This document shows, one piece after another, positions 12,670 through 26,179 of a stretch of 64,000 bases of DNA; positions within the stretch are counted from its first letter, which is position 1, and the number at the start of each line of letters is the position of its first letter. The DNA is from Druceiella hillmani (Eukaryota; Arthropoda; Insecta; Lepidoptera; Hepialidae). The stretch is from assembly GCA_039881145.1 (NCBI GenBank), contig JAYKKI010000087.1, positions 9,846,001-9,910,000 of the forward strand. Direction: 5' to 3'. Below the pieces are notes generated by a model that was given only the letters and a program-made list of their open reading frames with translations, had not been told where the DNA came from and did no database searches. The position numbers and the translations under genes are program-made.

Positions 12670-12751
12670 TGACAGATTTATTTTGCAATATGCACTCGAT
12701 GTTACCACATTGACAGATTTATTTTGCGATATGCACTCGATGTTACCACAT
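12670..12751. repeat. 41-bp tandem duplication
   Basis: The units 12670-12710 and 12711-12751 begin tgacagatttattttgc and end gttaccacat. They differ at one base (gcaata against gcgata), so the duplication is recent. Confidence 0.9.
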
Positions 12752-15669
12752 TGTCATCTATTTTTCTTCTGTACAAGATATTATTTGATATGAAGATGGA
12801 GTTATCATTATATGAAAATTATAAAAAATTAGCACTGTTTTAAGAAAGTCTTTGAAAAAGTTCAAAAAACTTTTTTTGAAGTGTTTATGTAGAAGACCAT
12901 ATGGTTACTTTCGTTTTCTCTTATCTACTTATTTATCTTTTGTATGGTACTGTTACACAGAAAATAATATTATTATATCACATACCTAATCTGTATCGAG
13001 GCATACCTGCATGTGATATTTATGATTTAGTGGCTGCAGTATAGTTGCAGTGTAGCAGTCCATGCTGCTTCTGCCTCTTTGGTCATGTTTATAGCTCCAA
13101 TATGTCGCTAAAACATTTCTCTTCTTGCATCAACTGTTCGTTTTCGAACTCACCGTAGACCTGATTGAATTATCACATATAATTACAAAACATCATTTGA
13201 AGTATTTATTAATCTTTAAAATGTCAATTTGTTTGAATTGTTGATGATCCGAATTGTCATTGAGACAATTCTTGAACTAATCACTCTAAGAATTCAAACA
13301 TTAATCTACAAACTTCCTGTTATAGAGTCAATCCTGTAACATATGATGTCTGTCTCAATGTCTGTTTTTGATTTTTGTCTACTATGGTTTTAATGATATT
13401 GAAATTTTATTGCTTTTTTGATGTTTCTTTCTTCAGCTTGAAATGTTTTTAATTGCATTAAACTTAAATCTACAGTGGTTTTCAGTATTTGCATTTTTTT
13501 GTGTCATAATCTCTTCTTACAGGCTATGTGTTTGAATTCTAAACAACTTAAAAATTTAAAGGAACATAATTCGGGAATAAGCACGATTGCTCTTAATTGA
13601 AATCTCTTAATTTTAAAAAGATTCATAAATTCGTTCTGGATGCATTTTAATTAACATAAAGCTTATTTTCTGATGTAGAATGTATCATCCATTTCCAAAG
13701 ATATTTTATTCTATTTAGCAAAGTTTAATAAAATCAAAATAACATTGGGTTACGACATGAGCCCTTAAAATACTCACACTATCTTTTAACAGAAACAAAA
13801 GGTCTCTTTTATGTTTATATGTACTTTACTCAATAATACAAATACGGCATTGTGCCATCATCGGAAAAAATAACCATTCTCTTGGAACTGATTTCCGTTT
13901 TATGTTTTAAAGAACTACATTATAAAAAGGAATATTGAGTTTCATTTTCCTATTCTTCAAGTTTATCTAAAAAAAATTAATTATTTTGTTAACATTATGA
14001 TTATACAAAATAAATAATTAATTCTTAATATAAAAATAAGATAATTAATGCTATATCGGTGTATGACCTATTGCATGTGTGATTTCAATAACCATGAATT
14101 TTTTTACTAAAACAAAATAAAAATTTTAGAACTTAATGAATGAAAGCCCTCATTCATTTCAGCTTTCATACTAATGAAAAAACACACGAAGTTCGCATTT
14201 AATAGGATTAATTGACGTCATAATTTTATAAATTTTCATTTCTGCAAAAAATAAATGAAAAAATTTTACCCTATTGTGACAATTAACGCCATTAAATGTT
14301 AATAATTAGTGGTCAATGTAATACCATTAAATAATTTACACTTATCTGCAAGGGTATTGGCCGGTACAATAATAACCAATGATATTTATGTACCTTGGAG
14401 TCATATGAAACTAATAAAAACTAAATGAACAAGTAATGAAGTGTTAACTTTTCATAATAAGTATTCATAATAATTGGAAAATTTATAAAATATTATCGCT
14501 GCTGTGCTGTGGCCACCATAAATCATTGGTGCCGTGCCACAGAATTATGCATGGTTCGCTTAGAGGAATCCCAAGTTGATGTCAGTCTACGGGACACCTA
14601 CATTATTACCGGCTACATTTCTTCTAAGCGTTTAGTTACTTTCAGTAAACAAAATAAATACGTGGCATGGACGAGGCCCCTCCTATCGTGGAGGCCATTA
14701 CTAACCAAAAACTGCAAAGCGGCAACGAATCCCTGTTTTGCACTTGCTATACTACTCATTAATGTATTTTTCTTGACAATACCAAATAGTCCCAGTAGTT
14801 GGTGAAATTGTATCGATACATAAATAATTTTTAACATTGGATGGCTCTAAAATATATATCTGCATATTGCACACTTTCTTCTTTTTTTACTGAGCTGGAT
14901 AAAATGGTTGGATGAACAATTCCTATTTTTTAGCATTATTAAGACGGGAAAGGTGGCAAAGTGTACAATTATGGTTAAACGAATATTAATTATGAAAGCA
15001 GATATGTATTTTCATCAACAATATTAGCTAAACGCTATTGTCATTTGTTATTATACAAAACAAAATATAAGTTTTATTTTAATTAAATAAAGGAATAATT
15101 AATTTAACTTGCTTGTTCCTTTAGTTATTGTGCTTATTTACTTTGTACTTGAAGTCGATTCTTCTTTGGACACCTACTTGACCGGTAATTTTAATCTCTA
15201 TTTTAGAATTAATTTCAGTCACATTTATAACATAGCCATTGACATAATTTCTCCCATTTACCGGTCATACTTTCTTGTTTTCAGCCACTATTTATTGGGT
15301 GAAAGCATTTTTTTATCAACATCTATGTTTCTTGCACATTCCTCATAAATGCTGACAATTTAATAAGCAAGATAATTGCATTGGAGGACTTGGGTTTTAG
15401 TTTCATGGAATTCATTGGATTTTCGAAATTAATAAATTCCCAATTATAATTGAAAACTCAACATTTCACTTTATTGTTTAAACAAAAAATGACAAAGCAA
15501 AAACATCTCGAATGAATAATTTTGTTTTTCAATAAATGTCATTTAGTACCAACATGTATTCTACTTCTCGAGTATTATCGGCTGGTGTTAACATTTGAGG
15601 TATTTAATGTTTAAAGAAAAATTTGTCATCTTCAGAAAAATCCAAACAAAATGTAAAATGTATAGGTGC

Positions 15670-15732
15670 AAGTGATAATATAAAAAAAAATTCCCTATTA
15701 AATATACGGAATTTTTTTTTATATTATCACTT
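15670..15732. repeat. Perfect 25-bp-arm hairpin
   Basis: Bases 15670-15694 (aagtgataatataaaaaaaa and five further bases) are the exact reverse complement of 15708-15732, with a 13-base spacer. It contains an A9 run opposite a T9 run. Confidence 0.9.
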
Positions 15733-16394
15733 ACAAACTACTTGTTGAAACAGAACTTCAAGCAGAAGAAGCTACTTTTACAATGATAACGAAATGTAAA
15801 AATATGTCATAATAATGTCAAAATAAATTTGTTAACTCTGCAACAGAGATTTTACCAACCAAATTCCACAAGAGTGCGCTACAAAGTGGAGCAACACCTT
15901 TTATAATCTAAAGCATATTTTACAAAACAAACCAAAGTTATGTTAATCGTCAACAAATAATATAGTTCTGGAATTAACTTCTCAAGAGCGAACAATTAAA
16001 GGAAACTTGATTTCTGTACTAAAACCAATTAAAATAATTACTAAAGTAAGTGAAGCTAATACTTTATGACCACTTTACAAAAATGTATATGTGATAATTG
16101 GAATAAATTAGGAAATGGAATAGGATTTGATGTATCCAATCAATACATTGTGAAAAATAAAACAATACTTTTTTTTTTCAAAAGAAACTCAAGATTTTCA
16201 TATCTTTAAAAACAAGAATTATTTCCACAGTCAGCTTCTTTGACCTAAGATATAAAATACAATTTTTCAACATTTTCTCAATAAAGGAGCAAACCACAGT
16301 TTAGAAGGAAGTGGAGACCGCGAATCTGTTTTATTTTCCAACTGACCAAATGATCCGAATTCTTAAAGTAAAAACTTCTCCTCATTTGTTACAC

Positions 16395-16985
16395 TCTTGG
16401 CAGGGTGGTCATCGTTAAGTGGCATGCAAATGAATGATGCACCATAGGATTTCTCTCCGTTCCTCTGTCAGCTGTTCTTCGGGTGCACTCATGTATTGGA
16501 ATGTCCATGGCTGTCTTGACCTGATCTATCCATCTCATCGGTGCTCTCCCAAGTGGTCTGCAACCATCCACTTTGCCCTGTATCACCAGGCGTTCAATAT
16601 GGTCGTTGTTACACCGCGACACATGTCTGAAGAATTTGATTATGCGAATTTGTACAATATTGGATAAACAATGCCTGATAACAAGTTCTTGGATTATGGA
16701 TGGATTGTACGGATGGCATTAGTACGGAACTCAGTCCATGATACTCAAACCATTCCAGGCATCTATCCTTTTTCTTTTGCTTTCGCATAGCATCAATATC
16801 TCTGCAGTGTGGAGGAAAATGGGGAAAACTAAAGCTCAAACAAATCGGGTTTTCCTTATTTTTCTGCTGTTACTATTCTTTCGTATTCTCATCAGCTTGT
16901 CCTTAGCAGACCTAGCAATCGTCATACGCCTTTTGATTTCGTCAGTATATCAGCCATTATTAGAAATTAATATCCTCAAATAGAT
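16395..16985 (-). mobile_element. RTE-like LINE 3' fragment (RT C-terminal region)
   Basis: Minus-strand translation from 16985 down shows, with frame changes and a stop, the C-terminal part of the endonuclease/reverse transcriptase family often mislabelled craniofacial development protein 2-like. The pieces are DEIKRRMTIARSAKDKLMRI, then KTRFV*ALVFPIFLHTAE (canonical LVKALVFPIFLYGSE), KRIDAWNGLS, and finally HIERLVIQGKVDG, RPLGRAPMRWIDQVKTAMD and a degraded ADRGTERN (canonical A.DR..WR). The polymerase core is absent, so this is only a 5'-truncated tail. Confidence 0.8.
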
Positions 16986-16989
16986 GTAT

Positions 16990-19900
16990 GAAGTTTAATA
17001 TTCCTCTACTTTGATTTCTAATTTTAGACTATTGTTTTTTTAATTTAAGATTTTCGCTACAGTTTAATTTAATAAGCGATCCAATTTGTAAAAATTTACT
17101 ATTGTTTTCATAACCAAGAAAAAATGTTTTAGTTTATTTTCGAAAACTAAACTATATTTCAGTTTTATTTTTGTAATTACTTTTATATGATAACGGAGAG
17201 CTCTATATACAAGGTTTAGTATTGACTTAACTACGTAAAAACGTTTATATGCATATATTTATATTTACTATTTATTCCATATTAAATTTTTACAATGAAC
17301 TAAACAAAACATAAACTTTTATAAAAAATTTCGCAACATTTTTGCTTCAACAATATTTTGTACGCCCAGTTTTTCAATATAAGGTATACTTCTTAATTAA
17401 TAAAATTAAAAAATAGAGTTTATGTAAATTTGTCTATTATTGTTTAAACAATACAAATATCTACCTCCCCGTCTGGCAATGTTTCATGATCATAATTTCA
17501 AATAATAAAAAATTTTCAGAAAATTGGTTCTCTTTTTGAGGAGTAAGATAAAAATCTTCACTGACTCAGAAATTTCACTGAAAATTATTCTGCAACTGAT
17601 ATCACGTTGACATGATTGTGGTTATATATATCATACGTGTTCATTTTCTCTACAGTGGGCAAACCTCGTGTTTCTCTTCTGAAAACTCTTCCATACTGGT
17701 GTTTTCGAAAAGTGTGGTTCATTTTATATATTGTAAAAAGAGATGTGGAGAGGGTCGAATAAAGAGAGTACAAGACGCCATGAGAGTGAGGCATGGATTG
17801 GGCAGTGAGGGGAGAGGCAAGGCCAGGTGAGGAGAGGAGATGAAAGGGGTAATGTGTTTACTAATTAATGAAAAGTTGCATTTCATACTGATGGTATGTG
17901 CATCGACATTTAAAGTACTGTATTATAAAATAATCATTAATTTGTTTTATTCCTAAAAGAGTTTATAAAAATGTAGTTGACTGTAAACAGTTAATGACCT
18001 CATCCATTCTGTAAATAGAGTTTTGTTCCATGCAGAATTTTACAAATAGCTGCCCATTCATTTCAAGGTAAATGTTTTAATCCGAGATGTATGAATAGTA
18101 TAAAACCTGTTGACCACTTATCTGCTGATGTCGAACCAGATACATCAACACATATTTTTATAATGATTTTAATAGCTTTTGACATCAAATAAACAGATGA
18201 GCTACTAATTTATTTCAATCTTTCCGCCAATAACTCCTGAAATTTCATTCGTGTTTGGGTATCAAATTACATCCAATACCATTATGTGAAGAGTAATGGA
18301 AATGCACTCTAATCTCATTTAGCACGCTGCATCCGAGATAAGATTTCCTGTTTATATTTTATAATGAGTCGGTATGAAATGTGTTGCCATAGAAAAAAAT
18401 TCCACTCTATAAACCAAGTAATTTTCAGGTAAAAAGTTTTAAAATTGTACTTCGTTCCAGAGTGTTGTGAATATACCAGCATAAACATATTATGCATGAA
18501 GGGTATTCAGATTTTTATGCTGAATATGCAGGATATTCAAAATATTAATCATGTTAAGATTATTCAATAGCGTTGTTCACAGTAAACTAAATCCCATTCA
18601 GACAAAACTTATATAAAAGCTAGCTACCTAAAGATCATTAACAAATAATGGCATTAGCATTTGCAATTGTAGGTAAACTATTTGAAATTGAATATACACA
18701 AATCAGAATTACTTTAATTTCTTAGTCCCATTTGCGTTGATAACAAAAGTTCATATTCAAATTTTACTATAGTTATGAATCATTTAAGTTGAGGAGAAAT
18801 GTGAAATTGGCATATTTTACAATGATTAATCTCAAATATTGGCGCTAATTTATAATAATATGTTATATCAAGTGTATAGTTATCTTCAAAATTAGGAAAC
18901 AATATAAATTATATTTATTCTGTAAACACAAATTCAAATCTCACATAATAAATTCACATATAAAAAACATTAACCAAAATTATGAAAACATTATGAAAAC
19001 ATTGACCAAAATTTATATAAATTACTGGAAATTGTAAGCAATCATTCAACGGCGAACAGTTGAAAAGAATGTTGTTTCCACATGCTCAAATCTCTGTTAG
19101 ACTTTCATAACTTATACATTATACATAATACTTCTTACTAAGAACCCACAATCTTGGTCATTGCACCGTTTATGTAATGTAACATTTTCAACATGGTATT
19201 TCACATTTTGTTGTAACAAGAGACATAATAAACTTATGATTTAAAAAAATTAAATTACGTTTTGATATATAAAAATACATGTGTAGTCCATAAAACATAA
19301 ATGTACAATAAATTCGGTCTATAAATTGCTTTGTTCATATTTTTATTTTTACAGAAAGATTTCTATGTTTCATAGTGAATTTTCAAACAAGCTGTTTTTA
19401 TAATTTATTTTTGGATTTTTATGATTTTATATTGAATTTTGCATAAATTAAAAAATGACCGCTAACTGGAAAAAATGACTGCTCATCAATGAAAACCAAG
19501 ATGAGAAATATATCAATTGCATTTTAAGTTGCTTCTTGCTTGTTTTCTGCTTTAGCTTAGTAGCTACTTGAAATCAAATATTTACATATTTTTCTACATT
19601 CAAATTTTTTAAATTAAATAAATATATTAGACCTAAATATAAAAATTGAGTTTTGACACATAGATGTAATGCACAAGTAAGATAAAATTCTAATGAATTT
19701 AATATATTGCATTAAATTGATAGAAAAGATGAATTTTACTAAATAAAAATGATTATCTATTTTATAAATTTTTCAATACAGTATATTAAATATATTGTAC
19801 AAATGTAATATAATGTATTAAAAATTATTAAAATAGATAATACAATTTTTTTAATAAAATTCATCTTGAGATACTTGATGTCTTGTTGTACCTTTGAGAA

Positions 19901-20695
19901 CAAGAGTTAATTTAAGCAACAAATATTAAGTTTAACGGAAAAAATTATATATTTATGAAGAGGTATCCTAAACTGTACAAGAAATGTGCCCAAAATTTTT
20001 ATCCCCCAGACATTCGAGCAACTCAGAATAATAAAAATGTTATTTCCAAATTGGTATTATCATGCATAATGTGTAAATTAGAAGAATCAAGCATAAAAGT
20101 TTCTAGACATTCGTGGAGTTTAATATAAGTGAATCTCCGACTTAACGAGCAACGTAGAATGAAGACTTTGTTAGAGAAATAATTTTACACAAAAATATTC
20201 TAATGGAAATTATGCAGGTGCAGTGACATAATTCCGTTTGTCGTGATGTTGTCTTTGGCAAACTTTCTAATGAATCAATTACGTGCCTAGAATTAAAGTG
20301 GCGTTGAATAATTTCACATGCAAAACCAAGAAACCAAGAAAAATCAAAACACTCATTGCAGATCTCATCAAAACCATTTTGATACGTTTTCCCATTAGCC
20401 AATATACAGTCTACCTAATATAGTAAAGACTATGAACAAACCAGAAGATATGGTTCTTGAAAAATGCACCTTGTATATTGATGAAGAATATTGTTTTCTG
20501 GGGGTTACTTATGAGGACAAATACGCAAATGGACTTACAGAAATAAAATTTGCTATCCATATTGGCAGTACAACAAACTCAAATATTTTTTTTTAATTTG
20601 ATCCTTATCAAATAAAAAATTAATTTTGGAAATAAAATATCAATGAACAGCTCATTGTGTACACAAACCATGCCTGATATTACCAGGTAGATGTC
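16990..20695. other. AT-rich stretch without recognised genes
   Basis: I see no coding homology. It contains an imperfect AT-rich palindrome at 19728-19865. A minus-strand open frame of 86 codons at 20402-20142 is not recognised. Confidence 0.45.
19728..19865. repeat. Imperfect palindrome, arms about 60 bp, MITE-like
   Basis: The left arm begins gatgaattttactaaa (19728) and the right arm ends ttttaataaaattcatc (19865). The arms share the internal block gattatctattttat / aaaatagataat. The spacer is about 14 bases. It is AT-rich with several mismatches, so an aged foldback MITE is a reasonable reading. Confidence 0.6.
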
Positions 20696-20698
20696 TGA

Positions 20699-20818
20699 CA
20701 AACAATGGCAATGGTCTCATTTTGTAATCTACAGCTGATAATATCAGACAAACCATGTCTGCTATTATCAGCTGCAGATTACAAACTGTAGAGTACATGA
20801 GACCATTGCCATTGTTTG
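20699..20818. repeat. Foldback element, 22-bp perfect outer arms
   Basis: caaacaatggcaatggtctc and two further bases (20699-20720) pair exactly with 20797-20818. The inner 20721-20748 pairs with 20758-20785 with two mismatches (tttgtaatctacagctgata in the left arm). An 11-base bulge (20786-20796) sits only in the right arm. The sequence aaaccatg.ctg.tatta occurs both just before the left arm and at the hairpin tip. Confidence 0.85.
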
Positions 20819-21226
20819 GACTAGAAGAATCAAGCGTAGGTCACAATTGAAAGTCGAAATGGTCCCCAAAATTCAAAATAGTCACATTCTATAGGCGATG
20901 ACCAATTTTAGGAAAACAAAATGACTATCTCTATACTTCCAGAATTGGGAGTGTATGATGGGAGTGGATGCCTTGGCATGGGAATATCACAAACGCAGGA
21001 CTCCCACCCTCTAACCACTCCAACCTTAAGCATGCCGTTTCCCCCTCTCAAATACCTATAAAATATTAATGACATTCGTTTTAATATGAATTAATAAATT
21101 TACCTACACCTCACCAGTTTTGTTACACAACCATTATTTTTAATTTAATCTGTCCAGCACACGGGCCACTTTTAAGTAACATCGGCGTTTGCCCATGTCG
21201 GTAAAATAATGTATAACTCTGATAGT

Positions 21227-21500
21227 AATGAATATAATTTTGGCGTTAATTTTGTAGAAATTCATTATTTACAATTAAATGAAACTATGTGATGCAGTAT
21301 TATTCCTACTTTCTTTAAGTTCTTTACCACGGCCTAGGTTTCATTGTATTACAACATTTTCATGTGAGCTATTAGCAAAGATCTATTAGCAATCTTTGCT
21401 AATAGCCCACCTGAAGATGTTGTAATACAACGAAACCTAGGTCGGAGTAAAGAACTTAAAGAAAGTAGAAATAATACTACATCATGTAGTTTCATTTAAT
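21227..21500. mobile_element. Head-to-head LINE-tail palindrome with 9-bp flanking repeat
   Basis: The left arm (21273-21382) and right arm (21392-21501) are inverted copies of about 110 bp at roughly 90% identity, separated by 9 bases. Each arm is the 3' tail of the LINE present at 44216-45094 (cctgaagatgttgtaataca motif). The left arm carries about 35 further bases of 3' sequence (21239-21272) that also occur at 35480-35512. tctgatagt occurs at 21218-21226 and again at 21501-21509, which looks like a target-site duplication around the whole structure. Confidence 0.75.
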
Positions 21501-21509
21501 TCTGATAGT

Positions 21510-24500
21510 TTTGATTTTATTGAAATCAATTTTATTATGTAGATGGTGAAAAAATGTAGTTACAACATAGCCAAAACATTTGTATCTTATGTTACATACA
21601 TATGAGTGAAAAAAATAATTCCCCATTTAAGTAACAGAAAAGGATTATAAAGGAAACATCTTTATAAAAAGCAATTTTTGTTATAATTATAAAAAGTATT
21701 AGCTATAATTAAACCGAAACATAAATAGAAAAATCACATATTCTAATAAACATTTCTGTCATTGTACATTTTTGGGGATCTTGCGTAGAACAAAAATCAA
21801 AGTGGCAAAAACAACTGCCATTGATGCATGTATCACCATTTGATTTATTATTTTTTTTATTTCTTATAGTTGATAATTATCTATAGCTTTATGTCATTTT
21901 AATTGTAATATAAACGTTTCTATGTTAAGAAATTTCATAAACATAATTTCAATAGATCTATATTTTCTTTAGACCTTTTCAAATACCTATACTTCTTCCG
22001 TACTTAATGTTAATGTATCTAGTATTATGTTGTTTTCCTAGCGTTCACCAAACACCTAAATCAGTTACTTTCTCCAACTATGCTGACATTATTAATTATA
22101 TCTCAATAATTATACAGGATATGTACATACTACGTAGCTTGTGGACATCCCGAAATTATAAGCTATCATATTACAAATGTTATATGCAGTTGAATTAGCA
22201 GCTTTTGCTTGAATCTCTAAAAAAACAAACATACAAGCGAAGAAACAAAACTTTCCTCTTTATAATATTAGTGGGAGTGTAGCATGAATACAAAATTTGC
22301 AGGCTGTGAATAGTTGCAGTTTTTATTAAATATTTTATTGTATACAGCTCTAAAGACATAATGTTAACAAAATTACAATACCCTGAGATTTACTGTTTAT
22401 AATTTTTGGCAAACATTCTAGAAAATATTTAAGAACAAGTTTATATATATATAAAAAGAATTAAAATACATATAAATTAAATTCAGCTTTATTTTAGTGT
22501 ATATTTTTAGCGAATAATATTGGTTATGGAATAGAAATATAAAATAGAGATTATTTCTATCATTTCTTTTAAAATGTTTTTGAAACAAGTTACATTTTAA
22601 ATTGGTTAATATCAAATATAAATAACATTTCAATGCTTTGAAGTCATTACATAAATTGTTTAAAACTTTTTTTTCGACAATTGGCTGGCTAACTACATTT
22701 ACTGCTGTTTCACAAAGTGTTCAATTAATTAATGTGGACGATATGTGAAACAGGGATCAATATGTCAGTTTAAGATTTGTGTGTAAGTAACGGGTACATA
22801 CCTACCCTAAATTTATTTTGTAGCAACTAATCTGTATTATATTCCGCATTGTGCGGCTATCCGGACATCTGACATATTTCTTATAGCAAGATAATTTTGC
22901 ATTGCAGTCATGATTCTTACACTGTGAATCCTTTCATTTAAGACTAAACAAACTGCCCTAAGGAACAAAATCAGGAGAGATACGTCAACTCAATTATCAA
23001 TATTTTCACATGCCTTCAGTTTCCTTCAAAATGCTCTTGCCCTAGCGAGTGGGTAGGAAATAAAGAAACTACCATTGAAAGGTTGACTTGATTTAGCAGA
23101 TAATATTTTGTTTTCTTTTTCCTCTTCACTTTGGCTCGTTATCACTCAGTAAAGGTAAAACAACTGCAATAATATTTAAGAATCAATATCAAAAAGAACT
23201 CTTTTCCAAGAATATCACATTAAAATCTTTACATATCAGTTAATCTTAGAAATTTTAACATTGTTGTTGCCATAAATTATTTAAAATTTTTCAGATAGGG
23301 TTGTAATTAACTAGAAAATAGTTTTTCAAAATACAATGTATTAGCCAAGTGGTAAGAATAGTGAATTTCTTTAGCTTCTGTTTAATACAAAGATTGGAAA
23401 TTACGTATAGAATTTTTACGAGTAAATATTATTCAAGGTTCAAATTTAAACCTGTGATGTAAAACGAGAGAGAATATACGTTAGATTCATATATTTTTAG
23501 TTTCCCAACTTGTATATATGCTCGTCACGAATGATGTAATAGACTATAAATTAAAAATTAATTTAACATAACAGTAGGCCTTAATAATAAACTTTCAATT
23601 GAAAAATTTGTTAAATAATTAATTTGGACTATTGAAATTCTTAAGAATCCTTTATTGATTTCGGAAAGTAAATATTTTATCGATAAGACTATCAGATATT
23701 CTCTGCAATTACTAGTTTCATCTATAAGTTTCTATTTACATGGAAATTTATCTTTATTTTATTTACATATTTTTTCCACATAAATTCAGTATGCTTCCTT
23801 TAAAGTTATTAAGCCACTATGGGATATTTCAAAATTTTTGAAAGTGGTTAAAATTCTTGAAAATGTATCTGATAAACCTATAATTGTGATATTTTCCCAA
23901 AAACATGTATTTTTAGCCAAAAAAAATTTACTTTTACTATGTTCCTACAAAGCTTAGTACCAAAACACATACGCCTGCATTCATAAACTGAACTATGCCT
24001 GCATTTAGTATGTAACAGAATTGTGGTCGTAATGCGTATAATTGTTAATTCACAAATAACGGATAGCATCAGTCATTGCACAATGTTCATTAAGTGTCTA
24101 CTTAGAAACGTCAAAGCATAATTATTTAGCTTGTAGTGGTATTTTAGTAAACGCACAGCATTGCAAAAATTTCAACATATGAAAGCATAGAAAAATTTTA
24201 TAGATATGTGGAAGAATATTAGGATCATGAACCTTTACAGTTATTTCGGTTAGTCATATGAAACTTTAACAACCCTCTAGAAATATATGGTTATGTTGAA
24301 CTTAGAAAGAGATACCAATTTCCCAAGAACACAGTTCTTGAAATTCTTCTACCAATGGTTGTCTTGACTTGTAATGGATGACTATTGAGACCTGCCTGTG
24401 TGTCCACTCTTTCGGCTAATTGTAGCTTTCAGATATAATGCAACAAGCAGCTTTCACGTATGAACATTTCTAAAATTACTTTCATTACTTAGGTTAGGTT

Positions 24501-24585
24501 TTACTACTTAAACTAACTTTTAGAAATATAATAATATTGGCAGCCTAGTGATAGTTAAATGGTAAGTATAAATGTCATATTTTTT
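21510..24585. other. AT-rich stretch without recognised genes
   Basis: No coding similarity or convincing structure was seen. The open frames here are short and low-complexity. Confidence 0.45.
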
Positions 24586-24589
24586 GAAG

Positions 24590-25115
24590 TGTGCATTCCA
24601 ACATCAAACTTTGAAACTGTGTGACAAGCGAACCACTTCTTAACATAGCTGCTTATAAACTTTTAGATGTTCTTATCGTTTTGATCAATACAGTAAAGCT
24701 AACCCAACCAAGTGTAACCCGATATATATAAATGGGAAAATTTTTATGAAATAGCTCACTTTTCTGGAGTAATTCCTTGTATGGATGGCACTCACATAAA
24801 AATTGTAAGTTCTGGGGAGCCATATGCTGAAGTTATCAAGACCTGAAAGAGGTATTTTCACTTAATATCCAAATAGCTTGTGGCTCTGAACTTGATATTT
24901 ATGATATTGTTGCCGAAAGACCTGAATCAAATCATGACATCTGCATTTTTAACTGCAGCCAATTGAAAAGAAGATAAAAAATAAGGAAATAAATGGAATA
25001 CTGCTTGGTGACTCTCCTTGTTTTAAAACTGAAATAGCAACTCAGTTAAACACAAGCCATATTATTGCTTGTACAGCCATTTTATATAAAATCCAAAACT
25101 CCAACCTCTCTTTCT
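24590..25115 (+). mobile_element. PIF/Harbinger transposase relic (HARBI1-like)
   Basis: Plus-strand translation with frame changes gives KFYEIAHFSGVIPCMDGTHI (canonical FPGVIGCIDGTHI) at about 24740-24800. Next come a GEPYAEV segment and an RYFHLISK stretch matching the canonical ..YFSINVQ. A degraded RPESNHDICIFN (canonical PGSTHDSRIF) follows at about 24920-24950, and GILLGDSP (canonical G.LLGDSGY) at about 24998-25020. The three acidic landmarks are recognisable but sit in different frames, so the gene is dead. The short SLKR* end is at about 25125. No terminal repeats were found. Confidence 0.8.
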
Positions 25116-25119
25116 CTTT

Positions 25120-26090
25120 GAAGAGGTGACTTCTTTTGCAAGGAGTACTTTTTCTCTTTTTACTCACAACTCTTCCTCATACTTCATTTTCTGTATAACT
25201 CTTTTCCTTCTATCTTTATTTTCAGTCATTATTTCCTTGAGCAGCGTTGGTGATTTCATTTTACCGATACTTGGAAAAAAAAAGAATTTTGAAATAATAG
25301 TGGTCGTACAATATTAAAATTGAGTATCGCCTGAACTAATAATACATTTTATTTAAGGGCGTGTTTGTTCTTGACGAAAAACCACCATTTTAGCAAAGTT
25401 TACTCTAAACTCTAGGAATATGTAATACAATAATTTGGATATGAAAAAATAGATCAAACCTTCATCTATAATTCAATGAGACTACTTGTTATCGGTTTCA
25501 TATATATATTTATATATATCTCATGAAAATCGGCTTTTTGCAACTCATTCCTCGCCAAAATCCAAAATAAAAAGAGGAAAGTTTAGAGGATTCATTTCAA
25601 ACAATTATACTTTAATTTGAAATGCGAAGAAAAGCAGTAAAATGCTCATTTTGCCTTCTTAATTTTCTCGAAAAAACAATTTAGATTGAGGCAACAGTAA
25701 AACAGAAAAAGAAAAATATTTAGTACATGAAGATATAGTTCCAATCATCCATATAAATATTGCGTTACAATAATGCGCTCAATATCGGATATGTGTACCG
25801 GCTGCTCTAAACAAAAATATTCGTGATATCGACTACACTATTGATGTAATTATAGTTGGATTGACCATTCGTAATCAAGGTAAATGAATTTATCTATTTG
25901 AAATATTTTATTTCATAATGTCTATTAATTTAACTGTTATATTTAACAGTTAAATGATGCTTATGTAATAGACTAATATATATTAGGTATATATAGTAGT
26001 CTAGTAAGTTTTTAGCCACAACTTCGGGACTTTTCGAGAAGGATTCTCGAAACTTCTAAGTTTTACTGTAGGGTTTGAAAAGGCCAAAGT
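25120..26090. other. No gene recognised; one hairpin
   Basis: AT-rich sequence. It holds a perfect 12-bp-arm hairpin at 25928-25955 (atttaactgtta, 4-base loop) and a 9-bp-arm hairpin at 26032-26052 (tttcgagaa, 3-base loop) just before the mariner relic. Confidence 0.5.
26032..26052. repeat. Perfect 9-bp-arm hairpin
   Basis: tttcgagaa (26032-26040), gga, ttctcgaaa (26044-26052). It lies about 140 bases before the first recognisable mariner coding sequence. Confidence 0.85.
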
Positions 26091-26179
26091 GTAGTCAGTT
26101 GATAACAGTTAGCACCGAAGCTTTAAGTGTATTGCATAAAAGATAACGGATTTAAATCAATATCAAATATGGATATTAC

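Larger units (their letters stand above)
10780..16385. other. Long AT-rich stretch without recognised genes
   Basis: No convincing coding homology was found on either strand. It holds a 41-bp tandem duplication (12670-12751) and a perfect 25-bp-arm hairpin (15670-15732). Two open frames of about 70-100 codons (12229-12017 minus; 14509-14805 plus) match nothing I recognise. Confidence 0.45.
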
